From Epiperipatus broadwayi (taxonomy: Eukaryota; Onychophora; Udeonychophora; Euonychophora; Peripatidae): a stretch of 64,000 bases of DNA. Under the pieces are notes generated by a model that saw only the letters and a list, made by a program, of their open reading frames with translations, ran no database searches and was not told the origin of the DNA. Numbering within the stretch: position 1 is the first letter of the stretch; each line of letters starts with the position of its first letter. The translations under genes were made by a program, and so were the position numbers. Positions 12,244-22,833 of this stretch are shown here, piece after piece. Where the stretch lies: contig JAQFVV010000030.1 in assembly GCA_028023455.1 (NCBI GenBank), positions 4,296,501 through 4,360,500 of the forward strand. The letters are read 5' to 3'.

Positions 12244-12743
12244 CTTATATATTGTTGACCTTTCCTGAAATTACACACTGCAGGTGACTATAGATATAAC
12301 TCACCTGTAGAATTTTTAAATCTTAAAAACTTTTTAGAAAACAAATGATTTTCTACTGATGCTATTACCTTGTCTTTCACATTCAAGATAGAATTGATAA
12401 CCTTCTATTTTAGTTTCCTGGATAGTTAGTTATTCGTAACAAATCTAAGTTATTCTTTATCATATGGTTAAAAATTGTGAATATAATGTAAAAGCAAGTG
12501 TGTACATGAAATAGAGAATGTAATGGTTTTTTCCTTCCTGGGACTTGGATTGAAATTATGGTTTCTTAGTCAATTGACCACTATCACTATATGGCCTTTT
12601 TATTAACCCTTTTGTAAGTATGAAATATAATTAATATAATGCTTGAAACTACTTTTATGAATTTTTTATTTAAAAAAAAAAAAAAAAAATTAAATATATT
12701 ATAAATTTGCTTTGGTTAGTTATTTTCATAAATTTTACATTTA
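12244..12743. other. AT-rich intronic DNA
   Basis: Contains a poly-A run (12670-12688). Nothing else was recognised. Confidence 0.3.
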
Positions 12744-13076
12744 AACCACTAAACATCACGTGATCAACATCTCATACTACCACATGATTATTGTAAACAA
12801 AGGCAAAACTCTCCATACAGTAGTGCCACCCTGTGCCAAACAGGGTAATCAATGGGTGCCAGAAGGCTTGTGCATAAAATCCCTATCTAGTGCTAGAGGG
12901 TTGCATTAGATCCTAAGATCTAGGTGCAGTGCTCTCAGATCCAAGGCTTCTCACTGATGATGGCCACAAGCCAGAAACTAGTCTGGGGATATTGGATGAG
13001 TAGGCACTAGATAGGGATTTTATACACAAGCTTTCTGGCATCCATTGATTACTCTGTTTGGCACAGGTTTTGCTCT
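12744..13076. repeat. Palindromic foldback element family C, copy 1
   Basis: The left arm (gcaaaactctccatacagt..., gtaatcaatgggtgccagaa, ggcttgtgcataaaatccc) is the reverse complement of the right arm ending at 13076. The central part carries cagtgctctcagatccaagg and ccacaagccagaaactagtc. The left arm lacks the tcatccaatatcc segment present on the right. It lies just upstream of the zinc-finger exon, inside the intron. Related copies occur at 28036 and 36543. Confidence 0.75.
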
Positions 13077-13230
13077 TGTTAAATTTTACATTTATTTTAA
13101 AATGGATATTTAAGTATTATATGTTAGATATATCTTTGTAAACATATCCTTTCTCAAATAAATATATAATTATGTTTTATAAAAATAATTTAAAATTGCA
13201 TGTTGCTTGGGTATATGTTTATATATATTA

Positions 13231-13248
13231 TTATTTTTTTTTTTGCAG
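13231..13248 (+). other. Splice acceptor of the zinc-finger exon
   Basis: A polypyrimidine tract ending in ttttttttttgcag places the 3' splice site at 13248/13249. The frame stays open 14 codons upstream to an ATG at 13207, but those codons encode the pyrimidine tract (Phe/Leu run) and are intronic. Confidence 0.8.
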
Positions 13249-16200
13249 TTGGTGGTTGCCCTTGATCCTTCAGAAATCAGCTTGAATATTGATTTGGTAC
13301 CTGTGAAATCATCTCGGCCTCCAAAGAGAAAATTTGCTATGATGCCTGCTAAATCTGTCTGTGACAACAAGAAACGAAAACTTTATAGAAAAGTTGTTTC
13401 TGGGCCTCCAACTGTGAAAATTATTAGGGATAAGTATCCCCATAGAGTTGTAGTTCCTCTCAATCCACAAGAATTTAAACCAGACAGTGACGACGATGAT
13501 GATGATAATTCTGTTGAATTAGAACTGTTGGAAGAATGTGAAGAAATTCATACAGAATTTGATCCTTTTATGACATACGAAGATGGAATAGCGGTTTGGA
13601 ATATTTTTTCTCCTCATGTTGAAGATTTGGAATTACTTTTAGAATCATCAGAACCAGATATTTTTAATGTAGAGTCAGGTGAACATCTGGATGATATTTA
13701 TGATATGATGGAAAATGCAAATCTTTTTGATGATAATCAGTCAGATTTAATTTCTGCTACTGATTATCTACCTCAGAATTTTTTAGATGAAATGGGAGAT
13801 CCTTTAATGATACAGGATTCTTTATTTCTGCAAAATGATTCAGTTACAAATACAATATCAGGAGTAATGAATTCAGTGCCTTCTGACAATTACATGACAA
13901 AGAATCAATCTAAGTCTTATGATCTTTCCATGAAAGAAAATTTATTTCCATTTTCTAAAAATACTCCAAGTCCATCCAGTCAATCTAATTCTTCATTTGC
14001 AGATTCATACTCGAGTGTTCTGGACAAAGACACTGTGTCACAACTTAATTTTTCATTTTTTTCTAATGAAAAAAATTCTGAACATAGCACCAATAATTTT
14101 AAAGAAAATGTCTTCCACCATAACAATTATTATCTTCCTAACTTGAAAGATAATGCCGTTGATACTCTAGATAATTTAGCAATAAATTTTGATGAATCAC
14201 AAATTTCTAGTTATGGTGAGGACAATCAGTTATTATTTGAAGATAATACAGAACAGATCCCAGATTTGACAGAAATGCATCCATGTACAGCATTATATTG
14301 CAGATATACTTTTAAATCAAAAAATGGTTTAATGTATCATTTGAGGTGTCACAATATTCAAGATCGAAATTTTGTATGCCCTGACTGTCGACACAAAGAA
14401 TTAAATTGGTGTGACATGTCCGATCATCTTTGGAAGGTACATTGCTTGTACATGGATGAACAAGTTTATTCTTGTGAAGTTTGTGGCAGTATATTCAGTT
14501 TAGTCAACCAACTTATGGATCATCTTAAAACTCACAATGAAAATGCAGATGTAACATGGTGTAGCAAATGTCAAAAAAGTATTTCCAATGCAGAGTGGTC
14601 TAGTCATTTGAAAATGCATGAATACAATTGTGTGGTTACTGAAGATCCAGATGGACATTCAAAAACATTTTGTTGTACGAAATGTGAATTTAAGACATGT
14701 AAAGATTTGGATTTCCATTTGCACATGTTACAACACACTAATAAAATTACTTGTTTTCATTGTTCATTCAAAACGAAGTCAGTACAAACTTATGAATATC
14801 ATTATCAAATAAATCATACAGTCAAAGTTTGCAGTTATTGTTGTCTGAGATTTATTGACCAATTTACCTTTGATAACCATCTTAGAGAACAACATGGAGA
14901 TAAATATCAAGAAGTTAGAGACAACAGTATTAAAAAGCAAAAGGCGGTTTTTAACAAAAATGAGAAGACTAAAAAAATAAAAGAGAGAATTATTCTTCCT
15001 AAATCAGATACTTCAGCCAAACAATCAAATTTTTATGATGGTATGCAATTGAATTCTGAAAATGTTAAGTCAGATGGTAAACACTTTATTCTAAAGTCAT
15101 TGTTGATACCAGAATCAAAACAAGACGTGATTCTAAGCGGTCAGACAAATTTATGTCAATCTCCTCAACAGGTTACCCATGCAACAGTTGAAAATAATAC
15201 TGAAAATAGGTCATACCCAATGATCACAAACAATTTTAATCATAACTTCAATAGTAACTATCAACAGCAGCAGCAAATTCAGTATGGTCATCATTTACCA
15301 AAGGAAACGCTTAATATGCAAAATAGAAATCAATCAGTAATTGTAAAACCAGAAGAATTTAAAGTTAATAAAACACCTGCTACATATTCAAAATCATTTT
15401 CTTCTAATAATAAACAATTTCTTAGAGCGCCAGCTTTTCAAAAAGACAATGAGCAGCAGCCCACCAGACGCAATGATTATTCTGTACATAATCTTTTGAA
15501 TAATTCATCATCAAATTCAACTAAAGTAATACCGAGTGAAGCTTTGAATGGTAACCAGTCTTCATCTAGTTACTTATATTCCCAAACAAATCCAAATACA
15601 CAAAATCACTCTTGGCCTGATTCAAATGTTACAGGTAATAACGCGTATTCTCCGGCACACTTACCAGGGAATGAAAACAGAAAAGAACATTACCATAATT
15701 CTCAATTTAATACTAACAATAATAATAATACAGATATTATTCGTTTAAATCCTCATAATCAAGATTTATATAAAAATGAAAGCATGTTTCAGCCTCCTGG
15801 GATGAAAGCAGTACAAGGTTTCCCATCTTATGAGAAAACTTCTGAATTAAGAAATGATTTGGATAATCATAAAAATAATGTTTTAAATTCTGCTAATCCA
15901 TCTAACAAAGTTTTGTCCATTCTGAAGCAAGGAATTATAGAAAAACAGCTAAATTTTAATAGAAGTGAATCTTATCCTCCTTCAAGTAGTGCTAATGAAA
16001 TAAATTTTGCTAATCCTGGTTTTCGAAAGATTGATAATTCTTCAGTTTCCCAGCAGCCTTCGTATAATATTCCTCCTCCATATTCTTTTCATTTGCCAAA
16101 ATATGTTCCTAATTCTCTTCAGAATGCAACAAATACACGATTTGCTTCTGAATCTTTACCTCCCCATTTACCACCCCCTTATTCTTATACACCGAGAATT

Positions 16201-19200
16201 CCAAATGAAGAATTATATCACCGTCAGCAATTCTTAATGCCTTCCCATTCTTCTTCTGGAGCACAAAATAGTAGTTCTAGAACATCAGGAGATAAAAAGT
16301 CGAGTTTTACTAAACCTTACATTTCAGATGATGCTGTGAAAACTCAAAACAATCAAGCTATATCAACAAATCCATTGCCAACAAATATACCAGAAAGATC
16401 ACCTCACCAAAATCAACAGTTTTCTTATTCATCCTCAAGTTTTCCAGAAGCTGACATAAATTTTCAAACTAGAACTCAAACATTTGCTCCACCTGTTTTT
16501 GGACCTTCTGATCAACCAAGACCATCTTTGTATTCTTCTCAACCATTTCAGTTTGATCACTGGAAATTAAAACCTCCAGTACCTAATTCAGTAATTAGAA
16601 CTCGTGATCCTAATATACAAAATCAAGATAGTTGTCATTCACAAGGGCTAATTGATTATCAGAAACCATATAGATTTCCAAATGACCCAGGTTTATCTAC
16701 TCAGCAAATTCCAGGGTCAACTGATAATCGACAAAATTTATTCCACAGATTCCCTGAGAGAGAATCTACCCATCATACATCACCATCTGTAGGTCAGCAG
16801 TTACCTCACCAGCATCCTGTATATAATCAAAATCACTATATTCCATCAGCTATGCAAAATTCACAACAGCCATTTTTTCGACCAACATCTATTTCACAAT
16901 CAACTGACAAACAACACTTTTCTCGGATACCAGGTGGTCCTCCATTACCTGGAATGCAATCAATTAGGCCAACTTCTGAAATGCATTCATCAGCTAATCA
17001 TCAGCAAATTCAACCTTTTAAAATCCCATATCAAATCCCTCAAAGCAATTCTTCAGTTAGCACTTCTAATTCTGTTATTGCAAATACACCTTTTTATCAA
17101 CCTCCAGATATTCCAAGAAGTCCTCAAGGTTCACCAGCACAAAATTTTAGACCACAAACTCATTTAGAAAACAGATTTGAAAATCCTCTTCAAGCAAATC
17201 CTGTGGCAACTGTTTCAGGTAAACATTCTGAACACTCGTTTCAAAGACCTCCTACTGTTACTCATTATTTACCCCCTCAATATTCACTTCCATCGGCACT
17301 ACCAAGTCAAACTTCATCATTCAGATTGCCTCCACCATCACAATCTCCTCAAAATTTTCGATACCAAGATATAGGACCTACTTTAGGGGATCCTCATGCT
17401 TCTAATCTCCAACTGCCTCCACCTCAATACTTATCAAGATCTCCCTATCAACCGCAGCCTGTTAAAATTGCAATGCCATTTAGTGGACCAACTTATTCAC
17501 CTTTGTCCAATAAAGATTTTTCTTCAATTGCTGAATCTCAAGTGGCACCTACCTATGAACCAGCTTTTAAAACTTACGCACCTCCAACAAATACAAATCC
17601 ACATCAAACTCAATTTTTTCCAAATTTAGATGAAACGAGAAAAGCTGATATGTCATCTTTAAGATATTCAAATCACTTGGCTTCTAATAATCAAATTCCA
17701 TTTCAACCTCACAGTTTAACAAATAATCAATTTATTCCTTCTATTACAGATGTTCAGAAACCTGCTATATCATCTCATTCTTTTTCTGAACACTCTAAGC
17801 AAAATTCATTAAAATCTTCCATTCCTATATCACATTCTACTTCTGAAAATGCTTCAACAAGACCGCCATCTACATCATGTCAAGAAAAAACATATAAAGA
17901 AATTAAACCTAAAAATGAAATTTCTATTAAGTATCAGGAAGAAAAATCTATAATTCAGTCATCATCTCATCATGACAAATCAAAAAGTTCTTCCATTGTA
18001 CCAGAAAAAACTGTTATTAAAACAGAAGATGATCATTTAAAAGTAGCAGAAATGATAGACAAATCTTTACAACGATTTGTTATGATGCATTCTCCAGAAT
18101 TTGAAAAGTATGATAAAATGAAGACTTTTACTAATAGTTGCACAGATTTGTTGCAAGATAATATAAACATGTCACCAAAAAGCCATTCTGAATTAGAAAA
18201 TTCTCATAAAATAGTAAAAAATACTTCTCCAAGACATGTCATAAACACTTCTCCAAGAAATGTCATAAATACTTCTCCCAGAAATGTTACAAATCCTTCT
18301 CCAAGAAATGTTATGAACACTCCTCCACGAAACATAAATTCATCTCCAAGAAATGTTGCAAATTCTTCACCAAGAAATGTTGCAAATTCTTCTCCACGAA
18401 ATATTGCAAATTCTTCTCCAAGAAATGTTGCAAACTCTTCACCACGAAATATCGTAGACTCATCTCTACGAAATATCGCAAATACATCACCTCGAGTTAG
18501 CGATACATCTCCGAGAAATATAACAAATACTTCTCCAGGAAATGTCATAAATAATCCTTCTTCTATTACATCATCTAGTGAACAGAAGAGTGGAAGAGTA
18601 ACTAAAAGAATCAACAAAAATACAGAAGTTAAATCTAAATCTTTTATATCAGGAATTCCTTCAACTGAATCCGTCCATTCAAAATCCTCTTCTAAATCAA
18701 ATCGTAATGTGGGTATTGGCAAACATTTGAATGATCATTCATCTGCAAATCCAGATAATGTAAGGCCAGAATCACCTCAGCAAATATACACATCTCAAAA
18801 AAAGCAGTTGATGGTAAGTTCAACTTCTGATATTGCTAATAGTTTACCTAATGTCGAAGATTCAATTGTTTATATGTATGTTCAGAGCAACAATTCTAAT
18901 TCTCATGAAACTGTGCAGCTTGTACCAAGTCAAAATTCTGCACAACTTCTGCCACCTCAAGATACTTTGCAACTTTTGCCATCACAACGGCTCGAGCAAC
19001 AATCTCAGGATAATATGCAGATTCTACCCAAAAAAGAGTCTGTTCAAATTTTTCCAAGTGATGAAAATTACATTTTATATATGAATTTACCCGTAAATTC
19101 AAATCAGACTTCTAATCTAGTTAATTCAAAAGCTAATTTAATCTCATCAAAAATTGTTTCACCCGATGAGAGGACAGCACTTCCTTATATTGTTCTTGAT

Positions 19201-19512
19201 GATAATAAAGCAGTTAGTAAGACAGTTTCTTCAACTAAAGCTGTAAACCAGCAATCATTTTTTATGACTGACTCTAATCCTCTAGAAGAAGATGGGACTC
19301 CATACTGTCATTTAATTGATGAAGTGGTGGAAACAATAGACTCTGAAGCAAATGAAATTGAGGAAGAAGTCATAGTTCATGAAATTTTTGAACAAGTGCA
19401 TTCCAAAACCAAAGAACATACTTTTATGATATCATCCACACAGTCACTGAAAGAAGGTAAAGAATTAAAAAAAATTAAAAAAACTGATAGTAACTTGTTT
19501 GTAATTAACTGA
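13249..19512 (+). CDS. Large C2H2 zinc-finger protein, long terminal exon
   Basis: A single open exon of 2087 codons runs from the acceptor at 13248 to TGA at 19510-19512. Codon numbers start at 13249. Basic patches RPPKRKF and NKKRKL (about 22-45) are candidate nuclear localisation signals. An Asp/Glu-rich stretch (from about 79) and an acidic region follow. Seven C2H2-type fingers occupy about 344-551; the third, CEVCGSIFSLVNQLMDHLKTH (shown here in full), is canonical, and others have irregular spacing. About 560-1640 is Ser/Asn/Gln/Pro-rich, presumably disordered, with a short Gln run and two PPPYS motifs (about 942 and 975) that could bind WW domains. An octapeptide repeat lies at about 1657-1770. 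The C-terminus is acidic. The N-terminus lies in upstream exons. It is probably a nuclear DNA- or chromatin-binding regulator, but I do not recognise the orthologue. No frameshift interrupts the 6.26 kb, which argues strongly for selection. Confidence 0.92.
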   Translation: MVVALDPSEISLNIDLVPVKSSRPPKRKFAMMPAKSVCDNKKRKLYRKVVSGPPTVKIIRDKYPHRVVVPLNPQEFKPDSDDDDDDNSVELELLEECEEIHTEFDPFMTYEDGIAVWNIFSPHVEDLELLLESSEPDIFNVESGEHLDDIYDMMENANLFDDNQSDLISATDYLPQNFLDEMGDPLMIQDSLFLQNDSVTNTISGVMNSVPSDNYMTKNQSKSYDLSMKENLFPFSKNTPSPSSQSNSSFADSYSSVLDKDTVSQLNFSFFSNEKNSEHSTNNFKENVFHHNNYYLPNLKDNAVDTLDNLAINFDESQISSYGEDNQLLFEDNTEQIPDLTEMHPCTALYCRYTFKSKNGLMYHLRCHNIQDRNFVCPDCRHKELNWCDMSDHLWKVHCLYMDEQVYSCEVCGSIFSLVNQLMDHLKTHNENADVTWCSKCQKSISNAEWSSHLKMHEYNCVVTEDPDGHSKTFCCTKCEFKTCKDLDFHLHMLQHTNKITCFHCSFKTKSVQTYEYHYQINHTVKVCSYCCLRFIDQFTFDNHLREQHGDKYQEVRDNSIKKQKAVFNKNEKTKKIKERIILPKSDTSAKQSNFYDGMQLNSENVKSDGKHFILKSLLIPESKQDVILSGQTNLCQSPQQVTHATVENNTENRSYPMITNNFNHNFNSNYQQQQQIQYGHHLPKETLNMQNRNQSVIVKPEEFKVNKTPATYSKSFSSNNKQFLRAPAFQKDNEQQPTRRNDYSVHNLLNNSSSNSTKVIPSEALNGNQSSSSYLYSQTNPNTQNHSWPDSNVTGNNAYSPAHLPGNENRKEHYHNSQFNTNNNNNTDIIRLNPHNQDLYKNESMFQPPGMKAVQGFPSYEKTSELRNDLDNHKNNVLNSANPSNKVLSILKQGIIEKQLNFNRSESYPPSSSANEINFANPGFRKIDNSSVSQQPSYNIPPPYSFHLPKYVPNSLQNATNTRFASESLPPHLPPPYSYTPRIPNEELYHRQQFLMPSHSSSGAQNSSSRTSGDKKSSFTKPYISDDAVKTQNNQAISTNPLPTNIPERSPHQNQQFSYSSSSFPEADINFQTRTQTFAPPVFGPSDQPRPSLYSSQPFQFDHWKLKPPVPNSVIRTRDPNIQNQDSCHSQGLIDYQKPYRFPNDPGLSTQQIPGSTDNRQNLFHRFPERESTHHTSPSVGQQLPHQHPVYNQNHYIPSAMQNSQQPFFRPTSISQSTDKQHFSRIPGGPPLPGMQSIRPTSEMHSSANHQQIQPFKIPYQIPQSNSSVSTSNSVIANTPFYQPPDIPRSPQGSPAQNFRPQTHLENRFENPLQANPVATVSGKHSEHSFQRPPTVTHYLPPQYSLPSALPSQTSSFRLPPPSQSPQNFRYQDIGPTLGDPHASNLQLPPPQYLSRSPYQPQPVKIAMPFSGPTYSPLSNKDFSSIAESQVAPTYEPAFKTYAPPTNTNPHQTQFFPNLDETRKADMSSLRYSNHLASNNQIPFQPHSLTNNQFIPSITDVQKPAISSHSFSEHSKQNSLKSSIPISHSTSENASTRPPSTSCQEKTYKEIKPKNEISIKYQEEKSIIQSSSHHDKSKSSSIVPEKTVIKTEDDHLKVAEMIDKSLQRFVMMHSPEFEKYDKMKTFTNSCTDLLQDNINMSPKSHSELENSHKIVKNTSPRHVINTSPRNVINTSPRNVTNPSPRNVMNTPPRNINSSPRNVANSSPRNVANSSPRNIANSSPRNVANSSPRNIVDSSLRNIANTSPRVSDTSPRNITNTSPGNVINNPSSITSSSEQKSGRVTKRINKNTEVKSKSFISGIPSTESVHSKSSSKSNRNVGIGKHLNDHSSANPDNVRPESPQQIYTSQKKQLMVSSTSDIANSLPNVEDSIVYMYVQSNNSNSHETVQLVPSQNSAQLLPPQDTLQLLPSQRLEQQSQDNMQILPKKESVQIFPSDENYILYMNLPVNSNQTSNLVNSKANLISSKIVSPDERTALPYIVLDDNKAVSKTVSSTKAVNQQSFFMTDSNPLEEDGTPYCHLIDEVVETIDSEANEIEEEVIVHEIFEQVHSKTKEHTFMISSTQSLKEGKELKKIKKTDSNLFVIN
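18217..18555 (+). repeat. In-frame coding minisatellite, N(T/S)SPRN(V/I) octapeptide
   Basis: About 14 tandem units, mostly 24 bp with some 21- and 27-bp variants, encode variants of Asn-Thr/Ser-Ser-Pro-Arg-Asn-Val/Ile-x. The repeat phase keeps the main frame open. The array gives a run of Ser-Pro-Arg sites in the disordered tail of the zinc-finger protein; such proline-directed sites could be phosphorylated, but that is inference. The open antisense frame here is a by-product of the repeat. Confidence 0.9.
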
Positions 19513-20420
19513 TAAAATACTATTACCTTTTAAAGTTGTTGTCGATTTTGGGACGGGAGGGGGTTCCATTATAGTAATTAAAATTATCCTGTAATAGACT
19601 TCTGAATGGGATAGCACTCGTGACCTGAAATGCAAATAATATGGTCAACTGGATTTGTAAATATATTGATTTTTTTTTTTTTTTTTGTCATGTATACTTA
19701 AAATTATATTGCACAATTAGGTACCATAGGGAAAGAAATAGCAAAAGAATCATTTACTTGCGTATTAAATTACAATTTTCTGTTATTTTATATATATATA
19801 TAATGGTTCTATATGTTCTTATTACTATTATTATCATTATAATATTTATTACTTGTGCAATGTCAGCTTGAAATATCGTGCAATTGGCCGTTTTTTTCTT
19901 TCTTTCTTTTTTTGCCGATGATTCATTATTTCAAAATATATTATTTAATCTGTGATATGGTTTTGTAAGTATTTTATTTTATGAGCTAATTTTAATAGGT
20001 GTAGATTAATTTTTTTGTTGTTATGTATATTTTTAAATCTATCACATGATAAGAAGACAATTTTTTAGCTTCAGCTAGAATGATTTTTTTTTCTTTTTTT
20101 AATGACTGAATGTTTGAAACTGTTAATAAGATTTTATTAACTATTGTGCTAGGCTTCTTTTGTTATGAAATTAATTTTGCTAACTATTTGTATTAACTGA
20201 TTTCATTTTGAGTAGTTGCAGTAAAGTATCCTTATTAGAGATGTAGATGTTTGATTAAACAATAATGCACTTCAGTATCATAGAGTACAAATGAAGTCTA
20301 GCACAGACGATTACAAAAATATATCAGATCATATTGATCTGTTTCCTTTTATTTTATTAAAATAATATATACATTGTGAAAGATGTATGTGGAAGAATAA
20401 ACTTCCATTTAAAAACATTT
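19513..20420 (+). other. Presumptive 3' UTR of the zinc-finger gene
   Basis: Sequence from the stop codon to the first AATAAA. It is T-rich with TA runs and several long poly-T tracts. No splice pair or further coding stretch was seen, so this is probably the last exon. Confidence 0.5.
20396..20401 (+). terminator. Polyadenylation signal candidate (AATAAA)
   Basis: First canonical AATAAA after the zinc-finger stop codon, about 885 bp downstream. Weaker ATTAAA hexamers at about 19764 and 20253 are alternatives. Confidence 0.45.
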
Positions 20421-22576
20421 GAACTTTAATTTGATGATAAATTGTATGTTAATCATTGTTAGAAAATAACTATATTTTTAATTAAAAAAAATGGAGTTGC
20501 AATTTTATATATATAAAAAAAAAAAAATCATGTTTATTAATTTCCATTACTTTCAGTGAACAAGATTGCGTTGTTTTGTTGTTTTTTTTAATTAGCGTTC
20601 TGTATTAAAACCCAAGTATCATTTCCTTTTTTTTTTTTTTTTTAGTGTGTGTATGTGCTTACAACAACTTTAAAAGGTTCCACTATGGTTTATTGTTTTT
20701 TGTTTTGTTTTGTTTTTTTTTTTCAATTAATGAACAAAGAGATAAATAACGGAATGAATTAAATTTCAGTTTCTTGTGTTTGAAAGAAAATTCTCTGGGA
20801 TATGATTGGGTAACAATCCCTCTTCTCTCATTAATTTTCAGTGCATCAAAATATAGTTCAAATTAAGTATCCTTTTATATTGAGGTCTGTGATTTTTTTT
20901 AATCACATCATTTTTAAATGAACGATAATTTGTTTGGTTTTTTTTTCAGTACCTATAAACACGACATGCTTTGTTTTCGTTTAAGTCTTACAGGGTTTTT
21001 TAAATAAATATGAAATACATTTTTACTAAGACTGTGATAGTTTTGCAAAAAATAATCAGTTTGTTGCAAATTTTGAATCTCCACTATCACATCTGTATTT
21101 ATTCTTTGATCGATCAAATTTTTACTCAATGCATTTAAAAAAAAAAATCTCTAGCCATATATATGTTTGTATGTGGTTTACAAATTATAAATATTCTCTC
21201 ATGTTTTGTTTTTTTTTTAGTATATGCATACTAGAATTAAAAATAAACAAAAGTTTACCATTTAAATATATTAATTATGAAAATTTTGTAAATTATTATA
21301 AATAAGTCAAACTTGTACGAATTGCATTTGGGTATCAGGGTTTATATCAGAATAAACCAAAAATGATAATAGGATTAAATGTTTAGTTTTTGATATGTAA
21401 AATTAAAATATTAAGAAGATTTTTAAGTAAAGATTTAATTATTTCTTATATTTTGGAATGAGCAGTAATGCTTTAGCTTTTGATAATATTCCTTTAATTC
21501 TCTACAAGTGATAGAATTTTTTAAAAAAAAGAATATTATGGTGAGCAATTCTTAGTAAACTTTTTTACATCAGTAATAGTTTCACTTTAAAAATTCTATT
21601 AACGTTCAATAAAAAAAAAATTTTTAATTAAAATTAATCATACGATTAAAAAAAAAAATTTTTCTTCACCTGGTTCCCAACTTATATAATGACTCCATTT
21701 AACACAGTTTTATTTATAATTTAATTTACGTATAAGTTGAAAAATTATAAATCCATATTGCTGTAATAAGTTAAAGTATGTTTTCTTTTAATAATTGCGA
21801 TTAGTGTTATTTTTATTGAAAAGGTTTTTATATTATTTGAAACTTAATTTTTAATAATATTTAAAATAACAGATGCCCTGCAATTGAAAATTTTGTAATT
21901 ATTAGTTTATTCTGATTCTAATAAATAAGCGATATTTCCCACTCTTTTTTATTTGATTACCATCATTTTATTGCAAATGAATGTATTTTACCTTCCTTTT
22001 ACATACAGAATTGATCATCATCTTTATTTAATTTTATAAAGAAATAAATTTAGTTTTCTGCTACTTCCTATATATTTTGTCAGTTGTTTTATATATGTCC
22101 GGATTTAGAAATATCACATTATATAAGAAGGGGACTATTTATATAAATCAAAAAGAAAAATGTTTTATTTCTGAGAATTTTCATTAAAAATTATTTGTTT
22201 ATATATATGATTTTAAAAACAAGTTTGTTGATCCAAGAGTCATGCTTTCATCTTAATAAATAAAAATTTCTAGTTTATGCTTATGAGGTAAAATTTTAAT
22301 GATTGGTAGTTTAGTCTAAGCATGCTTTTGATATAATGCAATGTTTTTATTTTTTGATATTAGGATGGATATCTTTATTGCTTAAGTATTTATTTTATAT
22401 ATATTTATAATTGTCAAGGTATTTAATAGTGTTTCAGGAATTTTTAAAATAGAATTCATAATTATCTGACAGCATTATAAAAAAAGTTTTTCATTTATCA
22501 AACAAAAAGATGTTGTTTTAGAATATGTTGAGAAAATGAGCTTCAATTTAAAATATTAATAATACATAAACAATGA
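20421..22576. other. AT-rich DNA, no gene recognised
   Basis: Homopolymer A/T runs and TA repeats; nothing coding was supported on either strand. Confidence 0.35.
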
Positions 22577-22833
22577 GGATTGCCAATTCCTCAACAAGCT
22601 TTGTGATAAATGCTTAGCCAGAGAAAGCATTTAAATTATCTCTGTCAGGAACCCCCCCCCCCCAACCCCTGACCATGTTTTTGTGCTTCGGCACTTGTCA
22701 GAGAGGTGCCAGAGTAGGTTGCACAAAATCATGGTCAGGGGTTTGGGGGGAGGGGGCTTCCTGACAGAGATATTTTAAATGCTTTCTCTGGCTAAGCATT
22801 TATCACAAAGCTTGTTGAGGAATTGGCAATCCT
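22577..22833. repeat. Near-perfect palindrome (foldback family D, copy 1)
   Basis: The arms aggattgccaattcctcaac...(left) and ...gttgaggaattggcaatcct (right) are reverse complements over about 100 bp. The differences are essentially one T/A change and the length and composition of the C-run (right-arm G-run). The centre continues the pairing (accatg/catggt, ttgtgc/gcacaa, ggcac/gtgcc), so the whole 257 bp can fold into one hairpin. A diverged half copy lies at 30707. No coding content. Confidence 0.85.

Noticed and set aside
13170-13248. ATG at 13207 as the start of the zinc-finger protein
   Set aside because: The first 14 codons translate a polypyrimidine tract ending in gcag, a textbook splice acceptor, so the ATG is intronic.
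14618-17629. Several 60-80 codon frames inside the zinc-finger exon
   Set aside because: Out-of-frame shadows of the long exon with Ile/Leu/His-rich composition.
18204-18722. 172-codon open frame on the minus strand
   Set aside because: It is the antisense of the in-frame octapeptide minisatellite; repeat periodicity in multiples of three keeps it open by chance.
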